From Natronococcus jeotgali DSM 18795 (GTDB lineage Archaea; Halobacteriota; Halobacteria; Halobacteriales; Natrialbaceae), in contig NZ_AOIA01000162.1 of the NCBI RefSeq assembly GCF_000337695.1, positions 64,382-103,589 on the forward strand: a stretch of 39,208 nucleotides of DNA. The letters run 5' to 3'. The notes under the pieces were generated by a model. That model was not told the DNA's origin and searched no databases. It saw nothing but the letters and a program-made list of their open reading frames with translations. Made by a program: the position numbers and the translations under genes. The number at the start of each line of letters is the position of its first letter. Position 1 is the stretch's first letter. Shown in pieces: positions 15,400 to 22,951 of the stretch.

Positions 15400-15540
15400 G
15401 GGCCCTAGTAGCGCCACGAGTACTATCAACGTCGGGGTTACGGCACGCCGAACCGTCGCCGACGCCGAAGCGTCGACTCGATCGAGACGGCTCGAGACCC
15501 GTACGATCCGTCGGTGTCGGCCTCTCGACCCGGTCACCGC

Positions 15541-15610
15541 CGGGCGGGACTGAACGGGACGATACGCCGAGTCACAGCCCGGCGCGTCGGGGCTTTCGGG
15601 CGGGACTGAA
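15541..15610 (+). repeat. Pair of 14-bp direct repeats CGGGCGGGACTGAA
   Basis: Two exact copies start 56 bases apart, at 15541 and 15597. The intervening DNA is not repeated. They resemble short dispersed haloarchaeal intergenic motifs, which I cannot confirm without a genome search. Confidence 0.6.
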
Positions 15611-15670
15611 AGGGGTCACCGCCCGCGCTGTCGTGCAGCGCGGCTGGCGAGGGCTTCCGTGTAGTCACCG

Positions 15671-15677
15671 TTTTACC
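15671..15677 (+). promoter_or_regulatory. TATA box for radical SAM gene
   Basis: GTTTTACC is centred 26 bases before the ATG at 15700, a standard leaderless arrangement. It is nearly identical to the box before the GpgS-like gene. Confidence 0.55.
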
Positions 15678-15699
15678 GCTCGAGGCGCTACCGGCCGCT

Positions 15700-17439
15700 A
15701 TGTCCGACCCCGAGACGCTGTCGGTGACGATCGTCGACGGCTACGTCGACGAACCCGCCCACTTCGGGGTGCCGCCGTACATCTCGACGTACCCCCGCTA
15801 CACCGCGGGAGCCCTCGTCGACGCGGGCGTTCCACGCGAGGAAATCACGTACCACACGATCGACGGGCTGCGCGACGAGCCCGATCGGTGGCGCGACGTC
15901 GACGAGGCCGACCTGCTGATCTACCTGGGGGGGATGACCGTCCCCGGAAAGTACGTCGGCGGCACGCCCGCCGAGCCCGACGAGGTGCGCAAACTCGCCT
16001 GGACCGCGAGCGGGACGAGCCTGATGGGCGGTCCCGTCAAGTTCGGCGTCGGCGAGGAAAACGCCGGCGCCACCGAGACCGAACGGCAGGATCTGGACTT
16101 CGATTTCGTCGCCAAGGGCGACGTCGAGGCCGCCGTCCACGACGTAGTCGAGAGCGGTCTCGAGGGATTCGACAACCGGATGCGCGACGTCGACGAGGTC
16201 TCCCGGTGGGCTCGGGAGGGGGCCTTCATCGTCGAACAGCACCCCAACCATCCCGAGTACCTCATCGCCGAACTCGAGACCTCGCGGGGCTGTGCCTACC
16301 GGTGTTCGTTCTGTACCGAACCCCTCTACGGGAATCCGACCTTCCGTCCGCCGCCGTCGGTCGTCGGCGAGGTCGACGCGCTCTCCGATCTCGGCGTCAA
16401 ACACTTCCGGATCGGCCGCCAGGCCGACATCCTCGCCTACGGCGGCGACGGCGAGGCCCCGAATCCCGACGCGCTCCGCTCGCTGTACGGCGGGATCCGC
16501 GAGGTCGCGCCCGACCTCGAGACGCTGCACCTGGACAACATGAACCCCATCACGATCGTCGAGTGGCCCGAGAAGTCTCGGGAGGGGATCCGGATCATCG
16601 CCGAGCACAACACGCCCGGCGACACCGCGGCCTTTGGCCTCGAGTCCGCCGACCCGCTGGTCCAGGAGGAGAACAACCTCAACGTCACCGCCGAGGAGTG
16701 TTTCGAGGCGGTTCGGATCGTCAACGAAGAGGCTGGCTGGAGACCGGGCGGACCGAGGGATCCGAGGCCCGACGGTCACGCGAGCGCGGACGAGGACGCC
16801 CCGACGCGCCTTCCCAAGCTCCTGCCCGGGATCAACCTCCTGCACGGGCTCAAGGGCGAACGCGAGGAGACTTACGAGCGCAACCTCGAGTTTCTCCGTC
16901 GGGTGTACGACGAGGGGTACATGCTCCGGCGGGTGAACATCCGGCAGGTAATGTCGTTCGACGGCACCGAGATGAGCGAGACGGGTGCGGAGATCGCAAA
17001 CGACCACAAGAAGCTCTTCAAGCGCTACAAACGCCAGGTCCGCGAGGAGATCGACAACCCGATGCTCGCCCGGGTCGCCCCGACGGGAACCGTCCTCCCG
17101 GACGTCCACCTCGAGTACCACCAGGACGGGAAGACGTTCGGTCGCCAGCTGGGCACCTATCCGCTTTTGGTCGGGATCCCCGGCGAGCGCGAACTCGGGA
17201 AGACGACCGACGTCGCGGTCGTCGACCACGGCTACCGGTCGGTGACGGGGGTGCCGTACCCGCTGGATCTGAACGCGGCGTCGATGGACGAACTCACGAC
17301 CGTTCCCGGCATCGGGAGCTCGACCGCGGGCGACATCGTCGTCAACCGCCCCTACGAGTCGGTCGCCGACGCCGAGTTCGGCGGCGAAGTCGATCTCGAG
17401 GGGTTCGCGACGGCGCGGCCGCTCGAGCGGGCCGACTGA
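15700..17439 (+). CDS. Radical SAM protein with C-terminal helix-hairpin-helix
   Basis: 579-residue radical SAM enzyme. The N-terminal part (1-190) is a B12-binding-like alpha/beta domain (LSVTIVDGYVDEPAHFGVP, LLIYLGG). The 4Fe-4S motif CxxxCxxC is at Cys198, Cys202 and Cys205 (GCAYRCSFC). The SAM barrel continues to about residue 430, followed by a beta-rich segment. A ComEA-like helix-hairpin-helix lies at about 522-550 (LDLNAASMDELTTVPGIGSSTAGDIV), suggesting nucleic-acid binding. The organisation matches the archaeal radical SAM/HhH family of unknown reaction, possibly tRNA modification. A Pro/Gly/Asp-rich loop at about 346-366 (GGPRDPRPDGHASADED) looks inserted. A TRAM protein gene follows. 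Confidence 0.85.
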   Translation: MSDPETLSVTIVDGYVDEPAHFGVPPYISTYPRYTAGALVDAGVPREEITYHTIDGLRDEPDRWRDVDEADLLIYLGGMTVPGKYVGGTPAEPDEVRKLAWTASGTSLMGGPVKFGVGEENAGATETERQDLDFDFVAKGDVEAAVHDVVESGLEGFDNRMRDVDEVSRWAREGAFIVEQHPNHPEYLIAELETSRGCAYRCSFCTEPLYGNPTFRPPPSVVGEVDALSDLGVKHFRIGRQADILAYGGDGEAPNPDALRSLYGGIREVAPDLETLHLDNMNPITIVEWPEKSREGIRIIAEHNTPGDTAAFGLESADPLVQEENNLNVTAEECFEAVRIVNEEAGWRPGGPRDPRPDGHASADEDAPTRLPKLLPGINLLHGLKGEREETYERNLEFLRRVYDEGYMLRRVNIRQVMSFDGTEMSETGAEIANDHKKLFKRYKRQVREEIDNPMLARVAPTGTVLPDVHLEYHQDGKTFGRQLGTYPLLVGIPGERELGKTTDVAVVDHGYRSVTGVPYPLDLNAASMDELTTVPGIGSSTAGDIVVNRPYESVADAEFGGEVDLEGFATARPLERAD

Positions 17440-17536
17440 CGGGGACTGGCGGCCCTTGACTGACACCGCTCACCACGGTAGTCGTTCGGTAGTTCTATTA
17501 CGGTCGGGGCGCAGAGTCAAACGCGAGGGTCTACCT

Positions 17537-17944
17537 GTGGAAATATCTGAAAAACTGCTGTGTTTGTTCAGTACGGAAGTCTCGGAGGAGGAGGATCGGT
17601 ACGTCATCGAGGTGCCACGACAGGAAGTCGAAACCGGCGATATCGACGCCGGCGACGTCTACCGCGTCGCGCTCATCTCTCGTGATGAAGCAACCGAGGA
17701 CGCCTCGAGTTCGGCGTCCCAGCCCCAGACCGCGCCGTCGGAGCCCCAGCCCCCGGTCGACGTCGACGAGACTCGCTACGTCGAGATCGAGGACATCGGC
17801 AAGCAGGGCGACGGCATCGCCCGCGTCGAGCGCGGGTACGTGATCATCGTCCCCGGTGCCGAGGTCGGCGAACGGGTCAAGGTCGAGATCACCGAAGTCA
17901 AGTCGAACTTCGCCGTCGGCGAGATTATCGAGGACACGTTCTGA
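17537..17944 (+). CDS. TRAM domain protein
   Basis: 135-residue protein with an N-terminal conserved segment (VEISEKLLCLFSTEV, then RYVIEVPRQEV and DVYRVALIS), a Ser/Pro/Gln linker (55-75) and a C-terminal TRAM domain at about 80-133 (YVEIEDIGKQGDGIARVERGY, VPGAEVGERVKVEI). TRAM is a small beta-barrel RNA-binding domain; stand-alone archaeal TRAM proteins have been proposed as RNA chaperones. I start at GTG 17537 because the family begins with EISEKLLCLF, and the upstream extension to 17456 (HHGSRSVVLLRSGRR) has no family character. A weak TATA-like TTCTATTA lies about 40 bases upstream. It follows the radical SAM gene closely, so an RNA-related link is suggestive. Confidence 0.87.
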   Translation: MEISEKLLCLFSTEVSEEEDRYVIEVPRQEVETGDIDAGDVYRVALISRDEATEDASSSASQPQTAPSEPQPPVDVDETRYVEIEDIGKQGDGIARVERGYVIIVPGAEVGERVKVEITEVKSNFAVGEIIEDTF

Positions 17945-17950
17945 GAGGCC

Positions 17951-17970
17951 GCGCGATCGAGAGATCGCGC
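17951..17970 (+). terminator. 8-bp hairpin with GAGA tetraloop after TRAM gene
   Basis: Perfect stem GCGCGATC/GATCGCGC closed by a GAGA loop, a GNRA-type tetraloop, begins 7 bases after the TRAM stop. It is followed by CGGTTCTTCCC, only weakly pyrimidine-rich. It could stabilise the mRNA 3' end or aid termination. Confidence 0.4.
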
Positions 17971-18046
17971 CGGTTCTTCCCGTCGTAAACGGACCGCTCG
18001 AGCCGTCGGGACGCCCCGAAAGCGGCCGAGCCGCAAGCGGCGTCGC

Positions 18047-19543
18047 TCAGTAGAACAGCGCCGGGAGCGCCAGCGCGACGCCGTTCGTCCAGCCGAAGCC
18101 GAACTGAAGCGGGTACTCGCCGCCCCCGCCGGCGCCGGAGCCCCCGGCGACGTCGTACTTTTCGAGCATCAACCCGCTACGGTCGAAGACCTCGCGGTTG
18201 AGGTCGAGCCAGCGGCCCGCGATCGTCTCCGCGAGCTCGTCGTACCCGTACTGGTGAAGCCCCACGACGGCCATCCAGTGCAGCGGCGCCCACCCGTTCG
18301 GGTAGTCCCACTGCTCGCCCGACTCGGTCAGCGTCGTCACCAGCCCGCCGGGGTGGAGAAACCGCTCCTCGAGGTGAGCGGCGACGGCGGCCGCCTGGTC
18401 GTCGGTCGCCAGCCCGCAAAACAGCGGCACCGCCCCGGCGAGCGACCAGCTGTCCGTCCGTCTCCCTTCGGTCCAGCAGTAGTCGAAATAGAAGCCCGCG
18501 TCGTCGTCCCAGCAGCGGGCGTCGATCGCCCGCCGTCGTCGCCCCGCGGCGCGGGCGTACCGGTCGGCGGCGTCGGGATTCCCGCGGGTCCGCTCCCACC
18601 GCGAGAGGGTTCGCTCCAGGCCGTAACAGAGGGCGTTCAGGTCGACCGGGAGCAGTTCGGTCGTCCGGATCGTCGCCAGTTCGTCGCCGGCGAGCCACCG
18701 GCTGCTGAAGTCCCAGCCCGACTCGCAGGCCGCCCGGACGTCCCGGTAGAGCTCCCGGTCGGGTCGATCGGTCGTCTCCGCGAGGGCGACGTCCTCGCGG
18801 TAGGACTCCTCGCGCGGGGCCGAGCGGTCGTCCCAGTACCGGTTCAGCGGCCCGTCGTCGGTGTGAACGACGCGTCGGACGGCGCGGTCGTCCTCGGCGA
18901 CATCGTTTCGCCCGTCCATCCAGAACTCGTACTCGCGGCGCAGCGCCGGCAGGTACGGCCGGACCGCCTCGAACCCGCGCTCGCTCTCGAGGATATCGAG
19001 GAGGTGACAGAACATCGGCGGGTTCGATCGGCTCGAGTAGTACAGCCGGTTCCCGTTGGGGACGCAGCCGTACCGTTCGATAAGCGCCGCGTAGTTCTCC
19101 GCGAGTTCGTCGATGAGGTCGAGCCGTCCGGTGACGGCCAGCCCGGTCGCGGTGAAGTACGTATCCCAGTAGTAGCTCTCCCGAAACCGCCCGCCGGGGA
19201 CGACGTACCGACCGGGAACCGACAGCAGCGTGCTCCCTTCGGCCCCCTCGGCGGGCTCCCTGATCAGGTGCTCCCAGAGCTCGTCGATGTAGCGCTCCAT
19301 CGAGAGCCGGGAGGGATCGGCGGCGGTAACGGGATCCTCGGGGAGGGCGAACGCATCCGAAAGAAAGGCCTCGAGGTCGAAGTCGGGCTCGCCGCGTCGC
19401 CGCTCGAAGCGCTCCCTGATCGCGTCGCTCTCGTCCTCGGGGATTGCGTCGACGAACGTCTTCGAGTCCTCGAGCGTCCGCGACAGCTGGACGGTCTCGA
19501 AGAGCTCTCCGGCCAGTTGCGGGTACGAAGAAAGCGAGCCCAT
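18047..19543 (-). CDS. Trehalase, glycoside hydrolase family 37
   Basis: 498-residue trehalase that splits trehalose into two glucose molecules. Both GH37 signatures are present: PGGRFRESYYWDTY (116-129) and QWDYPNGWAP (411-420). The catalytic acid fits Asp278 in ESGWDFSSRW, and the base Glu461 in LMLEKYDV. The Gly-rich GGGGEYPLQFGFGWTNGV closes the fold. No signal peptide or Tat motif is seen, so it should act in the cytoplasm. The start is ATG at 19543, with a strong TATA box 27 bases upstream. Internal trehalose is the likely substrate, either as osmolyte turnover or after import. The gene is isolated from sugar genes; GH37 is less common in archaea than in bacteria, so ancient transfer is possible. 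Confidence 0.92.
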   Translation of the reverse strand: MGSLSSYPQLAGELFETVQLSRTLEDSKTFVDAIPEDESDAIRERFERRRGEPDFDLEAFLSDAFALPEDPVTAADPSRLSMERYIDELWEHLIREPAEGAEGSTLLSVPGRYVVPGGRFRESYYWDTYFTATGLAVTGRLDLIDELAENYAALIERYGCVPNGNRLYYSSRSNPPMFCHLLDILESERGFEAVRPYLPALRREYEFWMDGRNDVAEDDRAVRRVVHTDDGPLNRYWDDRSAPREESYREDVALAETTDRPDRELYRDVRAACESGWDFSSRWLAGDELATIRTTELLPVDLNALCYGLERTLSRWERTRGNPDAADRYARAAGRRRRAIDARCWDDDAGFYFDYCWTEGRRTDSWSLAGAVPLFCGLATDDQAAAVAAHLEERFLHPGGLVTTLTESGEQWDYPNGWAPLHWMAVVGLHQYGYDELAETIAGRWLDLNREVFDRSGLMLEKYDVAGGSGAGGGGEYPLQFGFGWTNGVALALPALFY

Positions 19544-19564
19544 ACTGGCTCGATAGTCGAACGG

Positions 19565-19574
19565 ATTTTATTTT
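19565..19574 (-). promoter_or_regulatory. TATA box for trehalase gene
   Basis: The minus-strand sequence AAAATAAAATCC is centred 27 bases upstream of the ATG at 19543. It is strong and fits a leaderless transcript. Confidence 0.6.
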
Positions 19575-19653
19575 CGTTATGATTTCGGACGGCGAGTAGA
19601 ACGATCGGCACCGAGGAAGTTGCGTCAGGTCGGCCGCGGGTCCGGAACGCGCC

Positions 19654-20418
19654 CTACCGCGGAATCGTCTCCCGGAACGTCTCGGGATCGTCGTGGAAAC
19701 AGTCCCCGACGACGACGGCGTCCGCACCGGCCTCGAGGATCTCGCGGGTCTTCTCGGCGCTGTCGATCCCGCCGCCGTACAGCAGCGTCGTCTCCTCCAG
19801 GTACCGCGTAGCCGTCTCGACGTCCGCCGTCCCGCCGTAGGTGCCAGAGTACTCGACGTAGAAGATCGGAAAGCCGTAGAACGACTCGGTCGCGAGGGCG
19901 GCGCCGGCGACCTCCTCGGGGGAGTAGGCCGCCTCGACCCCGGAGACGGCCGCGGCCGTCGACGCGAGGTGCTGGACGACGTACCCCTCGCCGACGAGCT
20001 TGTCAGCGAGTTCGGCGACCGCGTCGACGCCCTTCGAGGCGATCAGCTCGCCGACCAGCGGAACGCTCGAGCCCAGCAGCTCGTCGGGTTTCTTTCCGAC
20101 CTCGGTGAACAGCTCGAGGTGTTTGCCCACGAAGTGCTTCCGATCCCCGTTGTAGACGGCGGGGATCGAGACGGCGTCGGCCGCCTCGACGGTCTCACGG
20201 GAGACGTGCGAGGAGCTGTACGGTTCCTGCCAGACCGGCAGCGACGGAAACGAGTCGGCGACGCGCTCGATCGCCGCGAGGCTGTTGGCCTCGGTGACGC
20301 CGTCCGAGCCGCCGACGAGCACCAGATCCGTCCCCTCGAGCGCGCCGAGATCCGACGGGAGGGGTTTCGCCGGATCGACCTTGGTGACGTGGCTGATCGC
20401 GTCCCAGTCGATGTCCAT
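19654..20418 (-). CDS. GGGP synthase family phosphoglycerol geranylgeranyltransferase
   Basis: 254-residue TIM-barrel enzyme of the GGGPS/PcrB family, which makes the first ether bond of archaeal lipids by joining sn-glycerol-1-phosphate to geranylgeranyl diphosphate. Visible family motifs are HVTKVDPAKPLP at the N terminus, VGGSDGVTE, FYVEYSGTYGG (the isoprenoid/phosphate-binding region), LLYGGGIDSAEK and GADAVVVGDCFHDD at the C terminus. I chose ATG 20418 because an ACTTTGC box lies 27 bases upstream; a GTG two codons earlier (20424) is the alternative. The family is clear. Whether this is the main lipid enzyme or a paralogue with another chain length cannot be told from one gene. Confidence 0.88.
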   Translation of the reverse strand: MDIDWDAISHVTKVDPAKPLPSDLGALEGTDLVLVGGSDGVTEANSLAAIERVADSFPSLPVWQEPYSSSHVSRETVEAADAVSIPAVYNGDRKHFVGKHLELFTEVGKKPDELLGSSVPLVGELIASKGVDAVAELADKLVGEGYVVQHLASTAAAVSGVEAAYSPEEVAGAALATESFYGFPIFYVEYSGTYGGTADVETATRYLEETTLLYGGGIDSAEKTREILEAGADAVVVGDCFHDDPETFRETIPR

Positions 20419-20475
20419 AGCCACGGATACCCCGGTCGCCGCAAAGTCCTGTCGGTCTCGAACGCGCTTGCGGCG

Positions 20476-21189
20476 TCAGTCCTCCAGAGGGGTTCCGTCG
20501 ATCCCTTTGGCGCCCTCGGAGTCGTGGACGACGACCTCGCCCGGCCCGGGGTCGGCGGGCTCGTACGCGTCCCGGACGCCGATCGCCTCCTCGAGCTCTC
20601 GAACCGCCCGCTCTTTCAGGGCGCGGGCGAGCTCCTCGGCGTCCTCGCGGGCGATCTCCCGGCCGAGCCCCTCGCATTCGTGGGCGCGGACGACGCCCTC
20701 CTCGTCGACGGCCTCGCCCATCGGCTGGCTCGTGCCCGCGAGCGCGACGCTGAAGGGGTACGTGCGACAGATCAGCGGGCGGTCCTCGTGGACGGTGCAG
20801 GCGCCGACGCCGTCGTCGCCCTCGGCGTAGAACGCGCAGTCGCCGCAGCCGTCGGTCTGCAACGCCCACTCGAAGGTCTCGCCCTCGAGGCCGTCCGCGC
20901 CCTCGGCGAGCCCGTAGGGCACCGGTCGGGCGACGTCGCGCCACTCGCGGTCCTCGACCTCTGGCACCGCGTCGTCTTCGCCTCCGTCGCTCCCGACGGC
21001 GGCGGCCTCGGCGTCCTCGAGCCGGCGGACCTCGTCGGGGAACACCGTCGCCGTATGCTCCTCCTCGCCGTGGCCCGTACAGCAGGCGCCACACCGGGTA
21101 CACTCGAAGCCGATGGACTCGATGGCGTCGGCCAGGTCGTCGATCGCGAGCTCGCGGGCGGACTCGAGTTCGGCCTCCAGCGATTGCAC
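20476..21189 (-). CDS. YkgJ-family cysteine cluster protein
   Basis: 237-residue protein with a zinc- or iron-binding cysteine cluster: CTRCGACC at residues 30-37 (Cys30, Cys33, Cys36, Cys37), then GCGDC, ACTVHEDRPLICRTYPFS and a late HECEG. This matches the YkgJ/CxxCxxCC family, annotated in some databases as a Fe-S oxidoreductase, although the reaction is unknown. The acidic insertion between about 60 and 90 is typical of haloarchaea. I start at GTG 21189 because a CTTTTGCC box lies 27 bases upstream and the conserved helix (QSLEAELESARELAIDDLADAI) starts there; the long upstream extension is Arg-rich noise. Confidence 0.83.
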   Translation of the reverse strand: MQSLEAELESARELAIDDLADAIESIGFECTRCGACCTGHGEEEHTATVFPDEVRRLEDAEAAAVGSDGGEDDAVPEVEDREWRDVARPVPYGLAEGADGLEGETFEWALQTDGCGDCAFYAEGDDGVGACTVHEDRPLICRTYPFSVALAGTSQPMGEAVDEEGVVRAHECEGLGREIAREDAEELARALKERAVRELEEAIGVRDAYEPADPGPGEVVVHDSEGAKGIDGTPLED

Positions 21190-21212
21190 ACCCGTTCGTA
21201 CGCCTCGAGGGG

Positions 21213-21219
21213 CAAAAGC
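21213..21219 (-). promoter_or_regulatory. TATA-like box for Cys-cluster gene
   Basis: Minus-strand CTTTTGCC, centred 27 bases before the GTG at 21189, decides that start over the longer frame. Confidence 0.45.
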
Positions 21220-21310
21220 GAGTCGCTTGGCTCCGGGCGTCCGTCGGTCGATCGGACCGTCTCCCGGACCGGAACGAACCGTTAGGATCGACCGCGACCT
21301 ACGGTACCGC

Positions 21311-21574
21311 ATGGCAACGCTCAACGAGGAGATGGCCGACGTTCAGACCGAGATCGATCGCGTCCGGGACCGCCTCCGGACGGAGGTTCCGGAGCTGTTC
21401 GCCTTCGACGTGACCGTCAGCGGGATCGAGTACAACGCGAACCACAACGGCGTCTCGTTCACCGTCGAACCGAGCTCGGAAGCCCAAAAGCAGATCGCCG
21501 AGGAGTTCGGCGGCGTCCGGGTCAAAGCGGAGGAGCAGCTCAGCTTCGAGTTCCAGTTCACTTCGAGCGAGTGA
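21311..21574 (+). CDS. Small conserved haloarchaeal-type protein, 87 residues
   Basis: Short protein starting MATLNEEMADVQTEIDRVRD: an N-terminal helix (coiled-coil-like, 1-30), then beta-rich VTVSGIEYNANHNGVSFTVEPSSEAQKQIAEEFGG and a C-terminal LSFEFQFTSSE. No family function recognised. A GTTAGG box lies 27 bases before ATG 21311; the frame upstream of it is the shadow of the divergent Cys-cluster gene. The second ATG (MADVQ) is a possible start. It converges on the MBL gene and the last 17 bases overlap. Confidence 0.7.
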   Translation: MATLNEEMADVQTEIDRVRDRLRTEVPELFAFDVTVSGIEYNANHNGVSFTVEPSSEAQKQIAEEFGGVRVKAEEQLSFEFQFTSSE

Positions 21575-22364
21575 CGCCCGTCTCGAGGGTCGCGGCGCGT
21601 TCGCCGTCCCACTCGACCCGCCCCTCGACGGCGAGTTTCTCGAGGTGGGCCCGAACCGTCGCCCGCGCGAGGTCGCGAACGCCCGAGAGGTCCTTCTCGT
21701 AGGCCGCCTCGAGGATCTCCGGCGGCGCGCTCGCGCCGTCCTCGACCGCCTCGAGGACCCGTCGCTCGCGGCGGTTCCGGTGGGCGATGAGCCGCTCGAG
21801 GGTCTCCCGGGGGTCCTCGATGACGGGCCCGTGACCCGGGAACAGCGTCGGCGGATCGATCGCCCGGAGCCGACGCAGCGTCGTCAGGTACGCTCGCAGG
21901 TCGCCCTCGGGGGCGCCGACGACGACGCTGCCCTCGCGGACGGCGCAGTCGCCACAGACGATCGGACCGTCCGCGCCGGCCTCGAAGGCGAGGTGGTCCG
22001 GGGCGTGTCCCGGGGCGTCGAGGACGCGCACCCGCTCGTCCCCGACGGGGATCGTCGCTCCGGGGGCGAACTCGCGGTCGGGTTCGATTCCCGTCGCCTC
22101 GCGAAACCGGTCGGCGCGGCCGTACCGCGCCCACACCGTCGCCTCGGTCTCGGCCGCGTACGCCGCGACCGCGCCGACGTGGTCGGGGTGGGTGTGGGTG
22201 AGGACGACGTGCTCGACGGATCGGGCCGCGACCAGTCGATCGAGCGCGTCGGTTCGGGCCGCGGGGTCGACGAGGACCGACGGCTCCTCGCCGAGCAGGT
22301 AGGCGTTGGTCTGGCCCCCGGGCGCGCAGGTCGACACCGGGACGGCGCTGGAAACGACGTTCAC
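21558..22364 (-). CDS. MBL-fold metallohydrolase (LACTB2-like)
   Basis: 268-residue metallo-beta-lactamase fold hydrolase. The metal motif HTHPDH is in VVLTHTHPDHVGAV, with the third-site His in DAPGHAPDHL, Asp in VCGDCAV and the final His in LFPGHGPVIED. A C-terminal winged-helix-like segment (ILEAAYEKDLSG, then ATVRAHLEKLAVEGRV) is typical of the LACTB2/archaeal group, some of which act on RNA or thioesters. The start is GTG at 22364, with a TTTTTTCCC tract about 25 bases upstream. It overlaps the convergent small gene by 17 bases. Substrate unknown. Confidence 0.85.
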   Translation of the reverse strand: MNVVSSAVPVSTCAPGGQTNAYLLGEEPSVLVDPAARTDALDRLVAARSVEHVVLTHTHPDHVGAVAAYAAETEATVWARYGRADRFREATGIEPDREFAPGATIPVGDERVRVLDAPGHAPDHLAFEAGADGPIVCGDCAVREGSVVVGAPEGDLRAYLTTLRRLRAIDPPTLFPGHGPVIEDPRETLERLIAHRNRRERRVLEAVEDGASAPPEILEAAYEKDLSGVRDLARATVRAHLEKLAVEGRVEWDGERAATLETGVTRSK

Positions 22365-22400
22365 GGGCGGACGTTACGGTCGGGGAAAAAAGGGGTGTCG

Positions 22401-22682
22401 CTACCGCTTCAGGAAGTAGACCTGCTTGCGGGCGTCGCGGAAGCTGTACCGGGAACCGATCAGCTCGACGTCCTCGAGGCGGTTGAGCGCGTAGCGGACG
22501 GTCCGGTCGGGCAGCAGCGACTCCTCGGCGAGTTGCCCCTGGGAAAGCGGCGAGTCGGTCTCGAGGACCTTGGCGACGAGTTTCGCGCTCGGGGGCAGGT
22601 CGCGAAGCCGATCGCGGTACTCCTCCTCGGAGAGCGACTGCTCGGTAGCGCCGGCGCGATCCTCTGCGGTACTCATGCTCAT
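22401..22682 (-). CDS. Winged-helix (MarR-type) transcriptional regulator
   Basis: 93-residue regulator consisting of little more than one winged helix: LPPSAKLVAKVLETDSPLSQ, then QLAEESLLPDRTVRYALNRLEDVELI (recognition helix region) and a wing ending KQVYFLKR. This small MarR/TrmB-like form is common in haloarchaea and probably binds DNA as a dimer. The start is ATG at 22682 or 22676; a GCTTTACC box 28 bases before 22682 supports the first. The 269-base upstream region is A/T-rich with an inverted repeat that could be its own operator. No ligand domain is visible. Confidence 0.83.
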   Translation of the reverse strand: MSMSTAEDRAGATEQSLSEEEYRDRLRDLPPSAKLVAKVLETDSPLSQGQLAEESLLPDRTVRYALNRLEDVELIGSRYSFRDARKQVYFLKR

Positions 22683-22746
22683 ACCGAGTACAGCGGAGTC
22701 GGTACTGGTAAAGCTTCCCTATATGTGGATACGAACAATCCAGTTT

Positions 22747-22761
22747 GTATAAGGTGTATAC
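22747..22761. promoter_or_regulatory. Candidate operator: GTATA-AGGTG-TATAC dyad
   Basis: Inverted repeat with 5-base arms in the A/T-rich stretch upstream of the winged-helix regulator and between it and the divergent methyltransferase. It could be an autoregulatory site or a TATA element. Confidence 0.35.
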
Positions 22762-22918
22762 CCGACATATTATCACTCCCGATTGACGTGTTCGCTCGCG
22801 AACGGACCGATCAACTCGCCGGGTAACCGAACCGTCGGGCTACAGCCGCCGTCGAGGTCGTTTCCGACGTTCGAGAACGTGTCAGTCCTCGGACGGTCGT
22901 CGTCGGACTCCAGTATCG

Positions 22919-22926
22919 TTTTATCC
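22919..22926 (+). promoter_or_regulatory. TATA box for methyltransferase gene
   Basis: TTTTATCC is centred about 29 bases before the GTG at 22952, one of the clearest boxes here, and supports GTG initiation. Confidence 0.6.
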
Positions 22927-22951
22927 TGTCGTCGCCGTAGTTGGAGCCAGC

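Larger units (their letters stand above)
15400..15699. other. Intergenic region with two copies of a 14-base motif
   Basis: About 300 bases between divergent genes. The 14-mer CGGGCGGGACTGAA occurs at 15541-15554 and again at 15597-15610. GGTCACCGCC also occurs twice, at 15532-15541 and 15614-15623, flanking them. A promoter for the radical SAM gene sits at the right end. I see no convincing ORF; small RNA is possible but unproven. Confidence 0.5.

Noticed and set aside
15204..17459. 751-residue plus-strand frame over the radical SAM gene
   Set aside because: It overlaps the gene in another frame and is almost wholly Arg/Gly; no family features.
20476..21324. Upstream ATG extension of the Cys-cluster protein
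   Set aside because: The added 45 residues are Arg-rich and overlap the divergent promoter; GTG 21189 has the proper TATA spacing.
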